From the NCBI GenBank assembly GCA_050084985.1, contig JBITNC010000001.1, forward strand, positions 71,052,001 to 71,116,000: a DNA stretch of 64,000 nt, read 5' to 3'. Made by a program: the position numbers and the translations under genes. Below are positions 36,139 to 46,330 of the stretch, in pieces. The notes under the pieces are model-generated. The model did no database searches. It saw only the letters and a program-made list of their open reading frames with translations, and was not told where the DNA came from. Each line of letters opens with the position of its first letter. The first letter of the stretch is position 1. This DNA is from Nageia nagi. Lineage: Eukaryota; Pinophyta.

Positions 36139-36145
36139 TATAAAA
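36139..36145 (+). promoter_or_regulatory. TATA box of the PMD gene
   Basis: CTATAAAAGGGGCCCC, a strong plant TATA box, lies 148 bp upstream of the proposed start codon and about 30 bp before a pyrimidine/CA-rich stretch suitable for transcription start. There is no better plus-strand TATA between the tandem repeats and the gene. Confidence 0.65.
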
Positions 36146-36364
36146 GGGGCCCCACCCTTCCTCATTTTTTTCACCCTATCATTTTCATAGCTGAGAGCAT
36201 CCTAAAGCTCAAGAGACTGATTCAGAGAGGTTTAGCTAGTACTTTTGTCACTATTGCTAGATAATTCTTCCTGTATTGCTGTGCTACCCACTATGGCCCT
36301 ACCGATCACACGCCGAGAGGGACACAGAGCTGCCTTGGTGGTTGATTCTCCTTCTGGTCATCAG

Positions 36365-36749
36365 GTACACTACCTCTTCTACCTTTTTCATGCTATGTTT
36401 TTATTTCTCTTCAAGTTTTAGTTGCTTATACACCGATTTCCTAGACTGCCCCTAGGGTTTTTACTGTTGCATACCCTAGCTCTGCATTTTTCTCTTTTTA
36501 GTCTTCTTTTCGAACTTTCAATGCCATGGCTGCCTTATGCTCACCCGTACGAACCTGCACCCCGAATTTTATTGCCCTCTTTCACAGAAATAGGACCGCT
36601 GGCGGTCCTTTCTGCCCTAGTTTGGACCGTGGGTGGTCCTTCTCATCTGTAGTAGACCGTGGGCGGTCCTCGTTTCCTATACTATTTTCTTTGCTACTTG
36701 CATTTCACATCTTGATACTGACTTGCCTTTCGTACTTCTTTTCTTGCAG
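36365..36749 (+). other. Intron 1 of the PMD gene
   Basis: The donor CAG|GTACAC and acceptor TTTTCTTGCAG|AG join codons in phase 0. The intron is pyrimidine-rich near its end and contains the palindrome triad 36,593-36,669. Short ORFs through it (36,422-36,652; 36,526-36,843) are not genes. Confidence 0.7.
36593..36669. repeat. Palindrome triad inside PMD intron 1
   Basis: Best-preserved set: GGACCGCTGGCGGTCC (36,593-36,608), GGACCGTGGGTGGTCC (36,624-36,639) and AGACCGTGGGCGGTCC (36,654-36,669). Starts are 31 and 30 bp apart. Each is an inverted repeat able to fold in RNA or bind a dimeric protein. Confidence 0.9.
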
Positions 36750-38169
36750 AGCCATGCATACCTCATGCGTCCATCCGGTAAGAGTGCCTCCTTCACCACT
36801 GCCCAACAGTGGCCCCAAACTGACACAACCCAGAGTATTCTAGAAGATATTTCATTCAGCCACCTTGCATTTGCTGAATATGTGTTTCATGATCGCAACA
36901 TGCTTACAGCCTTGATGGAGAGGTGGGATCCAAATTCCAACACCTTTCACCTTCCCACCGGTGAGATTACAGTGACCTTAGAGGATATCTACAGGATCAC
37001 TAGACTTCCTATCAGGGGGAAACTAGTGAAGATGATTCCTGTTCTGAGCTTAGAACAGCAGAGGTATGGGCTACATGGTTGACGGGATCAAACGAAGTGA
37101 ATCACAGGAAGAGGGGTGTATCACTAGTGAGACATGTGCCAGAGGATCCTCCAGCACGGGGTGACTTGCGGATGAGCTCCTCATTGCCTGCCTCCTAGAT
37201 GCTATTGTCTATCCAGATAAGAGCAGTGAGACCTTTCCAGTGGGTATGATTCCTATCATTCAGGACATGGTTATACACAGGTAGCGATATGCATGGTGCC
37301 CCGCAATACTGGCACAACTTTATCATGATCTTCATGGCTTTACAGAGGTGGAGAGAAAGGGGAGACAGGTGGCTCACTCTTTGATCCTGCAGGTGTGGGC
37401 CTATGAACACATCTCTATTTCTAGACCGACTATACTGCCCCTAGACTAGCCGGATGATGCCCCCACCTGGCAACGGTGGGCGACGGCCGAGGTACCAGAC
37501 TTCCCTAGCATAGACCTAGAGGATGGCGTGTGCGACTTGACTTACTACAGGAGGTGCAGATCTACTGGCGTCCTTATCGGGAGGTGTGCTAGAGTGGGAG
37601 GAAGACCTAGAGGAGATGACATGGGTGAGACACCCTACCTACCTACAGGCACGTAGAGCTTTAGTGGAGCCGTACAGACTAGAGCAGGTACTTCATCAGT
37701 TTGGCCTCCAGTAGGGTGTACCGGATGACTGCAGGATAGTGGTGCGCTATTACTGTAGTAGGCACCTCCCAGAGGATTACGAGCCAGTACCGGACTAGGA
37801 CCCAGACTGGGAGTCCCCCAGCGAGGACTCCGACCATGATGTCAATGATGACATAGATGGACCTGATCATACAGAGGACTATCTAGACTGGTGGAGGACA
37901 TGCCGCCCTCACCACATAGGCATTCATGATACTGACACAGGTGATGATGCATGGGAGGACGAGGACCCTAGAGACACAGAGACCGGGTGGGACACTCCTT
38001 TCACCACGGGAGGATGGGAGGGAGAGTAGCTCTTCATATGCTCGTGACACATCTCTAGATGCAGGGCATGACGATAATGAGGAGACTGATCCAGACCAGG
38101 ACGAATATGAACCTGAATATAAGATAGAATCAGACTGGGAGGATGAAGACTACGATGAAGATGATGATG

Positions 38170-38257
38170 GTAAACTACTTTCTCTTTTACTTGCTTTGAC
38201 TTTCTATTTTTCATAATACATAAGGAACTAACATGATATGTTAATGCTATGTCACAG
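38170..38257 (+). other. Intron 2 (last) of the PMD gene
   Basis: 88 bp, T-rich, GTAAAC...ATGTCACAG. Splicing joins the Asp codon across the boundary (phase 1) and links the acidic region to the coiled-coil exon in frame. Confidence 0.8.
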
Positions 38258-38559
38258 ATCCTGAGGTTGAGATAGCCAGGCTGCTTAGCCAAATCGACCA
38301 GAAGGATGAGGAGATCAGGGAGCTACAGGGTCGTCTACGGTTCGGAGGAGGAGATTATGCTGGTATCTATCAGGACTTACAGGAAGCCAACAAAGAAATC
38401 AAGGTCCTCTACGAGCAGCTTCGCCAGGCTGAGAGACAGATCGGCGAGGAGAAGGCCCGCATAAGAGAAATATAGGGCACGGTGTGGGGGTGGCACCTCT
38501 AGCAGGGCTACTAGCTCTAGTGTAGGGGGTGGGGGGTCTAGTAGGAGATTTTGAATCAC

Positions 38560-38790
38560 TCTATGTAATCTCATTCAGTTTGTATTGTAAACAAAAACAT
38601 TTTGATCATGATATAAAAAAAAAAACATAAACTTTTGGTACCTGATTTATCCTTTGTTCATGTACTTATGATGCGTAAATTCGATGTTCCGTGATCCTTG
38701 CGAACGAACACCAACTATACGACCTGAAATTCTGACCCTTCATGTTGCAAACGTACTTGGAATCTTTTGCTTTCCTCTATTTTTTCTCTA
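38560..38790 (+). other. 3' flank of PMD gene
   Basis: Non-coding. A run of about 11 A at 38,615 preceded by AAACAAAAACATTTTGATC may reflect the polyadenylation region. No gene is seen on either strand until the end of gag at 38,931. Confidence 0.4.
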
Positions 38791-38795
38791 AAAGA

Positions 38796-38842
38796 GGACC
38801 GCCGGCGTCTTTTTTCTCCCGAAATACAACGCCGGCGCTCCT
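38796..38842. repeat. Palindrome pair downstream of PMD gene
   Basis: GGACCGCCGGCGTCTTT (from 38,796) and ACAACGCCGGCGCTCCT (38,826-38,842) are two diverged members of the same motif, again about 30 bp apart. A third member is not recognised. Confidence 0.7.
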
Positions 38843-38930
38843 GTTATAACTTCATGAAACCTCCCAATCTCTTAACCCTGACATCTGCTAGCTCTTCTCT
38901 CTCCCCCTTTTTTTTTTTACATATTTCAAT

Positions 38931-40154
38931 CTACCAAATGATACCTTCGGGAGGCCTGGAGCTCCTACCGGGGTTAGCATCCTCAAGGAAGATTGTATTG
39001 ATATGCTGTTCTTCTCCTGTATCTTTGACCTTTGCTAGACATACATAAAATCCATCTTTTATGAGCTTTTGTATTCTATCCCTAAGATTTCCACATCCAT
39101 TTGTAGCATGGCCTTTAGCCTGATGATATTCACAATATCTATCTTCCTTATACCAATGGGGTTTTTCTGCTGTGGGATCTTCCTCACGCTTCGGTAAAGG
39201 TTGTAGTAACCCTTTTTCCACAAGATCTTTTAGGATTTATCTTGGAGGTATGGGAAATCTCACATATCACCTTTCCTTTGTCTCACTTGTATTCTCAGCC
39301 ATATGGACATCTTTCTCTTTCTTCGGCGAATGTGATCTCTTATCCTTTGCTTTTGCCTTTTCATTATCACCATACTTTACAAGCCCTAGCTTTACAAGGA
39401 CTTTTTCTTTCTCTAACAGTTTATACGTCATATCGGAAAATGGGAGATGTGTATAATCAATAACATACACTTGTAAGGGCAATATAACAGCTTCTTTAAA
39501 AATGTTATTTACCTCTTTTTCTGTTAACCTAATCTTTACTTGCTGCCATGTCTTCTTAAATCTTACAACAAATTTATCCAGTTTCTCATCACTCGCCCTG
39601 TTTAATAGCACATAAATCTGATAGCATAACCTCCTTCTTGATGTTATGCTTATATTGTTCCAAAAACACATCATTGAATTCCTCAAATGATGTAATGGAC
39701 CCTTCAGGTAAGCCATAAAACCATTCCCATGCATCTCCTTCCAAGCTCTGGGGAAGAATTTAGCCTGCAATCTTTGATCAGTACCAATTGTGAGTTCACA
39801 TTCATCCTTAAATCCTTGTATATGTCTCCTTGGATCTCCTTCACCATTAAACTTACTGAATTTTGGTTCTTTGTAATCGGATGGTGGCATATGCCTACGA
39901 ATGTCACCACATAAAGGACTACCAAATTCGAAAGAATCATTAGGTGGCGTTGATCTTCTTGCCAATCTGTCTATCTGTCTCTGCATACCTTCCATAGTTG
40001 CCTGAAAATTGCTATTGTCACCCTCAGCGCTATTTTGCATTCCTCCGGATCCCTCTGGATCATCATGTCCGATTTCTACCAATAACTCATCCAAATCTCT
40101 TTTTGAAAGGCTTTGCAAGAATAACTTAAGCTGTTCCATCACTAAGACACTCAC
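38931..40154 (-). pseudogene. Gag of element G (two in-frame stops)
   Basis: One reading frame runs from the start at 40,154 (Met-Ser-Val-Leu-Val-Met-Glu-Gln) to 38,931, interrupted only by TGA at 39,267-39,269 and a TAA near 39,232. The first 295 residues hold a Retrotrans_gag core: Phe-Asn-Gly-Glu-Gly-Asp-Pro-Arg-Arg-His-Ile-Gln-Gly-Phe-Lys, then Lys-Phe-Phe-Pro-Arg-Ala-Trp-Lys. The core is followed by a Lys-rich linker. After the stops comes Leu-Val-Glu-Lys-Gly-Leu-Leu-Gln-Pro-Leu-Pro. A zinc knuckle Cys-Glu-Tyr-His-Gln-Ala-Lys-Gly-His...Gly-Cys closes the module, as in Tat-type gag. Length about 405 codons. The start lies 77 bp from the LTR. Gag would form particles and package RNA; pol is absent. 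Overlapping plus ORFs are shadows. Confidence 0.88.
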
Positions 40155-40211
40155 AACACAGATGTTAATCCTAACTAAAACCTTTAGGGTTTTAGTAAAA
40201 ATGATGTGTAG

Positions 40212-40229
40212 TTCACATCGGGTTCACCA
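40212..40229 (-). other. Primer-binding site of element G (unusual tRNA)
   Basis: The minus strand reads TGGTGAACCCGATGTGAA, two bases inside the 5' LTR. Position and the leading TGG fit a primer-binding site. It is not the initiator tRNA-Met type, and I could not assign the tRNA. Confidence 0.65.
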
Positions 40230-40501
40230 AATGTTTACAAATAAAATTGAATTTGCAAATAAACAAACAGAGAAATATCTACAAACTCAATATTATCTGT
40301 ATACTAGCTACGGATAGCAATTTATTCTAGATATCAATAAACAACATAACCAATTCAGCAGTGTATTTGTACCAACCAAGACTGTGATTCGTGTACTTAC
40401 TTCACAGAATGTACCTGACAACGAAGGATGTAGATGTTGGCGATGCAGTGATGATAAGCTACCTTTTCCACAACGCCGTGACCTGTAAGGACGCGAAAAG
40501 A

Positions 40502-40581
40502 GGAATGCGGGCGGTCCGTTTCAGTAGTTTTAAAGAGCGCTGGTGGTGTTCTTCCGTTCACAAAGGAGCACCGACGACCCT
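40502..40581. repeat. Palindrome triad in right LTR of G
   Basis: GGAATGCGGGCGGTCC (40,502-40,517), GAGCGCTGGTGGTGTTCTT (40,535-40,553) and GGAGCACCGACGACCCT (40,565-40,581). All three cores differ from the left LTR while the spacers between are nearly identical. Confidence 0.8.
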
Positions 40582-40810
40582 AGCTTGATAGCTTTAACCT
40601 CTCGATTAGGTCCAGATCTTCAGTATAGATATCTCAGATTGTAGTGCAATATCAGAATGGATCGCATATGTCAGGAGAGCTCGCGTAAGGAAGCACACAA
40701 ACCACAGCCTTGTAGGCGGTACCAAGAGATACCTTAAGGGTAGCCACTTACAAGACCATACGCGGGATCATGTGTATCCTTGTTGTTGTGGACTTACTAT
40801 TAGATCCCTT

Positions 40811-40819
40811 ATTTATATA
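40811..40819 (-). promoter_or_regulatory. LTR TATA box of element G
   Basis: The minus strand reads CTATATAAATAAGGG in the 5' LTR, conserved at 33,841-33,849 in the other LTR. Transcription would start about 30 bases on, making the palindrome triad part of the RNA leader. Confidence 0.6.
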
Positions 40820-41126
40820 GATAATAGATAATAGCCCATTAATGTAAAAGGCATTAAAAATGGTTTAATCACTAAAAATTTAAATAACAGAAAATCAATA
40901 AATAAATAATTCCATTACAAGTATTACCTAGATAGACCATACAAAATCAGATAAACCAGCATATTCAAATAAACCATGGCAATATTTCATAATAAGTCTT
41001 TACATTTCAAAATGTTTAATGACAAATGAATGAAACTTAATCCATCAAGCATAATGTGAATGCTAAGTATATTTATTAAATTAATTTATTCAAAGGCATA
41101 TAGAATATTTTACTTATATGTTGACA

Positions 41127-41897
41127 ATTGTGAATTGTATGCAAAGAAATGTAAACAATATCAAAAGAATGCTAAAATTCAACTTTCACCTTCACATGAA
41201 TTGCACTCTATTTTTTCTCCTTGGTATTTCTCTATTCAACACTTGATTTTATTGGTAATATTAATCTTGTTTCTATATATGGTCATAAGTTTATTATTAC
41301 TACCATGGGTGCTTTACAAAATGGTGGAAGCTATTCCTATAAAATCGGTAAAAGGAGGTAAGATTATTGATTTTATTTTGAATATATTATTTCTAGATAT
41401 GGCATCCCTTCTAAATTATTTATGGATAATGATCTTAGTTTTAGAGGTGATGAAGTAAAAGAAATTTGTGAAAAATATCATAATGAAAGAAAAATTTTCT
41501 CTCCTTATTATCCTCAAGGTAATGGTCAAACTTAAGCTTTTCATAAAACTATAAAGAGTATCTTGTGTAAAACTATCATAAAACATGGTAAAGATTAGCA
41601 TGAAAAATTACATTATGTTTTATGGTCTTATAGAAAAAGTATAAGGACTATTGTTGGGAAACTCCATTTTATTTACTATATGGTAATGAAATTTGTGTTC
41701 CTTTAGAATTAGAAATTACTTCTTTACATGTCTCCTTGGATAATTTTATTTCACATGAGGAAAATGAAAAATAAGATTAGCATAATTAGAAGCTTTATAT
41801 GAGAAAAGAGTAAATTTTTGGAACATATATGGGTATATCAATCAAGAGTTAAAGAGCTTATAGTTAAAAGAGTAAACCTAAAGAGTTTAAAATTGGA
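41127..41897 (+). pseudogene. Element A integrase core, part 2
   Basis: The integrase zinc domain resumes in frame after the ATTGT duplication: Cys-Glu-Leu-Tyr-Ala-Lys-Lys-Cys-Lys-Gln-Tyr-Gln, then Leu-Ser-Pro-Ser-His-Glu-Leu-His-Ser-Ile-Phe-Ser-Pro-Trp. The core follows in shifted frames: Leu-Asp-Phe-Ile-Gly (first catalytic Asp), then Tyr-Gly-Ile-Pro-Ser-Lys with Met-Asp-Asn-Asp (second Asp). Ser-Pro-Tyr-Tyr-Pro-Gln-Gly-Asn-Gly-Gln-Thr comes next, with a stop exactly where the catalytic Glu is expected. The family normally reads GNGQAEA. A Tat lineage affiliation follows from the PHELHPIFSPWPFS-like segment. It ends in Lys-Ile-Gly at the insertion of element E. Confidence 0.9.
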
Positions 41898-42696
41898 TGT
41901 TGATATGTGTTTTAGACACCTAGGGTTTTGGCCTAAATGGACTAAATACACAAATATTTAAATATGTAGTATCTAAAATATTTAACTCAAATAAACATAC
42001 ATGAATAATAATAATAATGAAATATATCAAGTGCAATGATAGAACTTGGGTTCTATTGATGTCAAGATACAAAATGAATGCACACACTAAAGAGATGAAA
42101 GCAAGTGTAATGATAAATACATATATGTCCTTACCTATGTAAAATTTGAATCTAAGAAAGATGAACTTATTAAGATGCCCTTTTGATGTAAAAATCTTGT
42201 AATAATAGAAGAAAGAAGAATAACATGTGCTAGGTCTAGAAACATAGCACATACACATACAAGATCATAGATGCTAGTGTTCCTGATGAGTATATTTCTC
42301 CACCAAGATTGTTTCATAACATAATTTAGACAAGTTGAGCCAAGCATATGATTGTAGAAATGGATGTAAAGATATTTTCTCAAGTGATAACAAATATTTC
42401 AATCTCAATAGACAATGTTTAGAAACACCTAAGTGTAGGATACCAACTTTCAAGATGTAATCTTACATGATTTTCCCAATTTAGAGATACTTACATTTAT
42501 ATCAAGTGTGATATCACCATTTTACCCTTTGTATGAAGGTTGAAGCTATCTTGGTGTACCTAACATAAAAAATAAGAACATAACTTGAGAAATATGTGAT
42601 AATAAATATAATATAATTTAAAATATGATAATTTAACATGTATGTAAAGTTGCAACTAAGTGGGACCATGCTAAGGAACCATTTTAGTTATCAATA
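41898..42696 (-). repeat. Left (3') LTR of element E
   Basis: 799 bp. Blocks shared with the right LTR include TTTAACTCAAATAAACATAC, GGGTTCTATTGATGTCAAGA and CACTAAAGAGATG. Minus ORFs 41,920-42,258 and 42,135-42,383 lie inside and are discounted. Confidence 0.9.
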
Positions 42697-42711
42697 GATG
42701 CCCCTCTTTGT
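42697..42711 (-). other. Polypurine tract of element E
   Basis: The minus strand reads ACAAAGAGGGGCATC next to the LTR start TATTGATAAC (TG changed to TA). It matches the tract of element G in 12 of 15 positions. Confidence 0.8.
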
Positions 42712-45700
42712 AAATAATGAAATTGAATCTTCAAATGATATTATCTTGCAAAAAAAAGTAAAGGTAAAGCGAGAAAAATTTGATACTTAGTTTTTTTTGT
42801 AGAACTATTTGAATCATCAAGAAATGATGATGTATATTACCCCCTCTTTGCCTTGGTTGTGAGATGTAATGGCTTGCATGAAGTAGAATCAACCAAGATC
42901 AAAGAAAATACTAAAACTAATAGATGTAACAATAATTCCAAGCATATATATATACGGTTAACTCATAAAAGATACAACAATGATATGAGAGTAAATCATC
43001 ATAGCATTTATTTCATCATAAATGATATAACAAGAATGTAGCAAGGATGAAATTAATATAATATTCATACATCATATTGATAATACCAAATATTATATTC
43101 TTAGATTCATATTATCACATAAATATTCAATGTTTCATTATTATATGTATACATACAAGATCTATAACAAGGTGTGTCAACATCTTCATGGGGTACATGC
43201 CCCATTCCTAGATGCAACATGTAATATCATAACAAGATATGCTTACATATGCCCAATTCCTAATGCAAATATGTGATCATAAAGCAAGCTATGATGGTTT
43301 ATATCCCAATTAATAAAGAAGATCATAAAGAGATATCATACATTTTCATAGGGTACATGCCCCATTCCTTTAAGATTGTTACATAGGTCATATAATGGAT
43401 ACAGATTCATAGTGATGGTTAGTTTAAACCCAACCAATAAAGGTGATCATAACAATAGTGTGGTTAGTTTAGACCTAACCAAGAAAGGTTACTTCAAGAC
43501 ATAATTGGTTTGAATATTTCTCACTCATGTATGTGATAGTGATGCTTAGTTTAGACCCAACCAATAAAGATGAATCCAAGACATGGTTGGTTTGAATATT
43601 TCCCAACATGTATTGTGATTATAGTACTAGTGATAATGTGTCTATTAGATTGATAATTAGTTTAGTCTCCATTAACAAGCTAACCCAATAAAATGGTTGT
43701 TTTGTTCCAGCCAAATGATCATAAAATAGTGATGGTTATTTGATGTCCACCCAAAAGGACATGGTTAACAAAGCATTATGGTATAACCATAAAAAACATG
43801 GTAAAATCAAATAATTTACATGTATTCATTATACATGTAAAGAACATAAAGCAATAAAGAAAGATGCTAATGATCATGATATCATATTTACCAAATAATT
43901 TTGATAATGAAAGCATTTGAATAATGAAGCATATATGCATTTGACATTAACAAGAATATATCATAAAGAAATGATTTTAGCCAAACTAAAAATGATGTCA
44001 TTTATCAAATATGTGCAAAGACATACATTTTATAATAAAAGGTTGGTTTTATTTTCCAATAAAATAAGCATGTATGTGATTATCATCATAAGAATATGCA
44101 TAAACTAAATATGAAAGCCCTAAAATATCAAGATATAAAAAATGTTCATGATAAATGCCGAGTACATGTCCCAGGTCTTGTATTGTGAATAAAAAATGTA
44201 GACTTCCCTAACATAGATGCTACTATTAGCACCAACACTATTCATTCAACTAATTTATTTTATTATAATATGATGATGTGCTTTTACTAAAATCTAATTG
44301 ATATTGTTTGTCAAGTGATTATGAATCTTTCATTGAATTAACCTGATTTGAGTTGAAAATTTTAGCACCAATGCTAATAGTTAAGTTATTGATATGCTCT
44401 AATGCGAATGCTGGGATATGTTCACATTATTACATGGTAATTTTATCAATTAAATTATTGACTCATTATGATATTTGAACCCAATTTTTGGTAACTAAGA
44501 TCAAATCTGAAATAAGAATGTTAAGCCCAAAATTGAATCATACATGATTGAATTATGAATTAATGCTCATATTGATCCTAAATATTAAATATGATACATT
44601 TGTTTAACATGGAAAATTTAAGAATATTAATATATAAACAAGAAAAACTTGGTTTAAAAAGAAGAATTGATAATATGATGAGGATGAAAAGATGCCAAAA
44701 AGCAAATAAGAAGCAATAGAAAGTGATTGAGAAGATAAAATTAAAAATGATGATTATTTTTCCATGGTAACCAAATTATTGTATGAGATTTATTTAAATG
44801 ATATGTAATTATTTTTTTTGATCTTGAATTCCCAAAATAAAAACTGCATTCTTTATATTCTTGTGTTTGTTGATAACTTTTCGCTATGATTTATCAATAA
44901 CTTTGCATATATCCTTGAAATAACTCTAAATTGCATACAACCGTGATAAATAATGATCAAATCATATTAAAAATTTGATAACATTATCTTACATTAATAT
45001 TTGAGATATTGATTTTATATTTTCATGATTTTAACCTTCCGATTCATGACTAGCTCATTCTTACAAAACATGTAATTATCACAAAATTGCCAACTTGTAA
45101 GAAGCATAACTTTTGCTAAACATATCAAATTAACTTGATTATTTTTACATCAGAAATAAAACATAACATAATTTTTGTAAAATATCATACTAATCATGTT
45201 CTATGCAAAATAGCTGAGTTAGGGATAAAAATGGATCTATTTCACACTTACTAGCCATGCAAACTTCAAATGGTCATAACTTTTGATCTCTAAAGAATTT
45301 TGAGATGATTATTTTTTTTTTAAATTTAGATGATTTTTAATTTCTATCCAAATATAAATCATATATTTTACTATTATGATCAATTACACTAGCATCTGGG
45401 TAATCTCCTAAAGAAACAAATATTAAAATTTGTCCTACAAACTTGCCATATAAATATGACCCTAACATGTCTATTCTTGAGTATGTTAATTTAAATATAT
45501 TAATTTTACCTTAAAATGAATTTTAAAATATTTAAAACATAATGAATTGAATAAAAATGATGAATGAATGAACTTTATGACAATGTGACTAACAAGACAT
45601 GTGGACATGAAGCCCCCCCTCCAACCAACAAAGGAGAAAGAGCTCAAGTGAAGGTTAATTATGCCCCTAATTACAAAGGGAAAAGAAGACAAATGAAGGT

Positions 45701-46100
45701 TAATTAAGCCCCCAACCTACTAAGAGGTAAAGAACACAAATTACAATATGTAATGCAATATATCTTATATGAAAATGTATACCTAGCTTATATGATAACA
45801 TAGAAAAGTCACATGTAACAGTAGGAAACTTACTTGTCAATTCTTGATGTATTTCCTTACCAATCAAAATACCATATTTTATCAAATCTTGCATGTACCT
45901 TATCAATGATAGATGATTAATTTTCTTGGTTTATGTTATAAACATACAATTTCCTATATGTATCAAACATGAATCTTTGTATAGCAACTATATTAATACC
46001 ATATCAACTTCAAGAAGCTCATTAGTAGCATTAGTATCAATGGAAATTTCATCACTTGCATTTTCAATATCCTAATTGTCTATATTGTCGAGATTTATTT
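42712..46100. other. Interior of element E without recognisable gene; tandem repeats inside
   Basis: Non-coding on both strands as far as I can read. Local repeats stand out: GGGTACATGCCCCATTCCT at about 43,191 and 43,360, and a motif GATG(G/C)TTAGTTTA(A/G)ACCCAACCA repeated between 43,400 and 43,700. Together they form a loose tandem zone comparable to the 3' untranslated repeats of G. The rest (43,800-46,100) is AT-rich with no clear structure. Confidence 0.5.
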
Positions 46101-46129
46101 AAATAAAAATTTCATTATTACAACAAGTA

Positions 46130-46330
46130 ATTTCTTCATTTTCTAAGAGTTTATGCAATTTTATTTTTATTCTAATACATCCATCAGTTGAATGACCTTT
46201 GAATCTATGATAAAAGCAAGAATGATTCTTTTATACCAATAGGTTTTGTTTTGGTTTCATCGTATACTTTTCCATATTTGAATTTTATCAAGCCTTTTTC
46301 AAATAAGCTTTAAACATTTCTAAAAATTCA
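46130..46330 (-). pseudogene. Gag zinc-knuckle remnant of element E
   Basis: At 46,177-46,218 the minus strand encodes Cys-Phe-Tyr-His-Arg-Phe-Lys-Gly-His-Ser-Thr-Asp-Gly-Cys, aligned with Cys-Glu-Tyr-His-Gln-Ala-Lys-Gly-His-Ala-Thr-Asn-Gly-Cys in the gag of G. Just before it, in shifted frames, are Phe-Glu-Lys-Gly-Leu-Ile and a Tyr-Trp-Tyr-Lys segment, again matching G (Val-Glu-Lys-Gly-Leu-Leu; His-Trp-Tyr-Lys). The N-terminal gag part (46,400-47,500) is too decayed to read. Several frameshifts are evident. Confidence 0.7.

Larger units (their letters stand above)
36293..38554 (+). pseudogene. Intron-containing plant mobile domain (PMD) gene carried antisense in element G
   Basis: Exon 1 (36,293-36,364) encodes 24 residues (Met-Ala-Leu-Pro-Ile-Thr-Arg-Arg). 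Intron 1 is 36,365-36,749 (GTACAC...TTGCAG), and exon 2 starts in frame at 36,750. Residues of exon 2 show Phe-His-Asp-Arg-Asn-Met, Glu-Arg-Trp-Asp-Pro-Asn...Thr-Phe-His-Leu-Pro-Thr-Gly-Glu and Val-Thr-Leu-Glu-Asp-Ile. Farther on come Ala-Gln-Leu-Tyr-His-Asp-Leu and Gln-Val-Trp-Ala-Tyr-Glu-His-Ile, all typical of PMD (aminotransferase-like) proteins. An Asp/Glu-rich region (37,926-38,169) precedes a second intron (38,170-38,257, GTAAAC...TCACAG). Exon 3 encodes a coiled coil, then a Gly/Ser-rich tail ending at 38,554 (after a one-base shift; the unshifted frame stops at 38,475). A stop at 37,080-37,082, further stops and frameshifts near 37,100-37,560 indicate recent decay. Host PMD proteins (MAIN, MAIL1) act in the nucleus in transposon silencing and development; this copy's role is unknown. 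Confidence 0.85.
33266..41126 (-). mobile_element. Element G: gag-only Tat-like LTR element with an antisense PMD gene
   Basis: LTRs at 33,266-34,156 and 40,232-41,126 both run TGTTTACAAATAAAATTG to TT(A/G)ACA and are flanked by the target duplication ATTGT (33,261-33,265; 41,127-41,131). The minus strand carries, in order, primer-binding site, gag and a polypurine tract. No protease, RT, RNase H or integrase was seen, so it would depend on another element's pol. The plus strand carries an intron-containing PMD gene (36,293-38,554) with its own promoter. Tandem repeats (34.4-35.7 kb) fill the 3' untranslated region. Gag-only non-autonomous elements (TR-GAG) and antisense ORFs in Tat elements are both known; the combination here is unusual. 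It is inserted in the integrase of element A. Confidence 0.92.
40232..41126 (-). repeat. Right (5') LTR of element G
   Basis: 895 bp, ending in TTGACA and followed by ATTGT. It contains the minus-strand promoter. It differs from the left LTR mainly in the palindrome cores and in 40,840-41,000. Confidence 0.92.

Noticed and set aside
37924-38292. 122-residue minus-strand ORF (His/Ser-rich)
   Set aside because: Shadow of the acidic exon of the PMD gene on the other strand.
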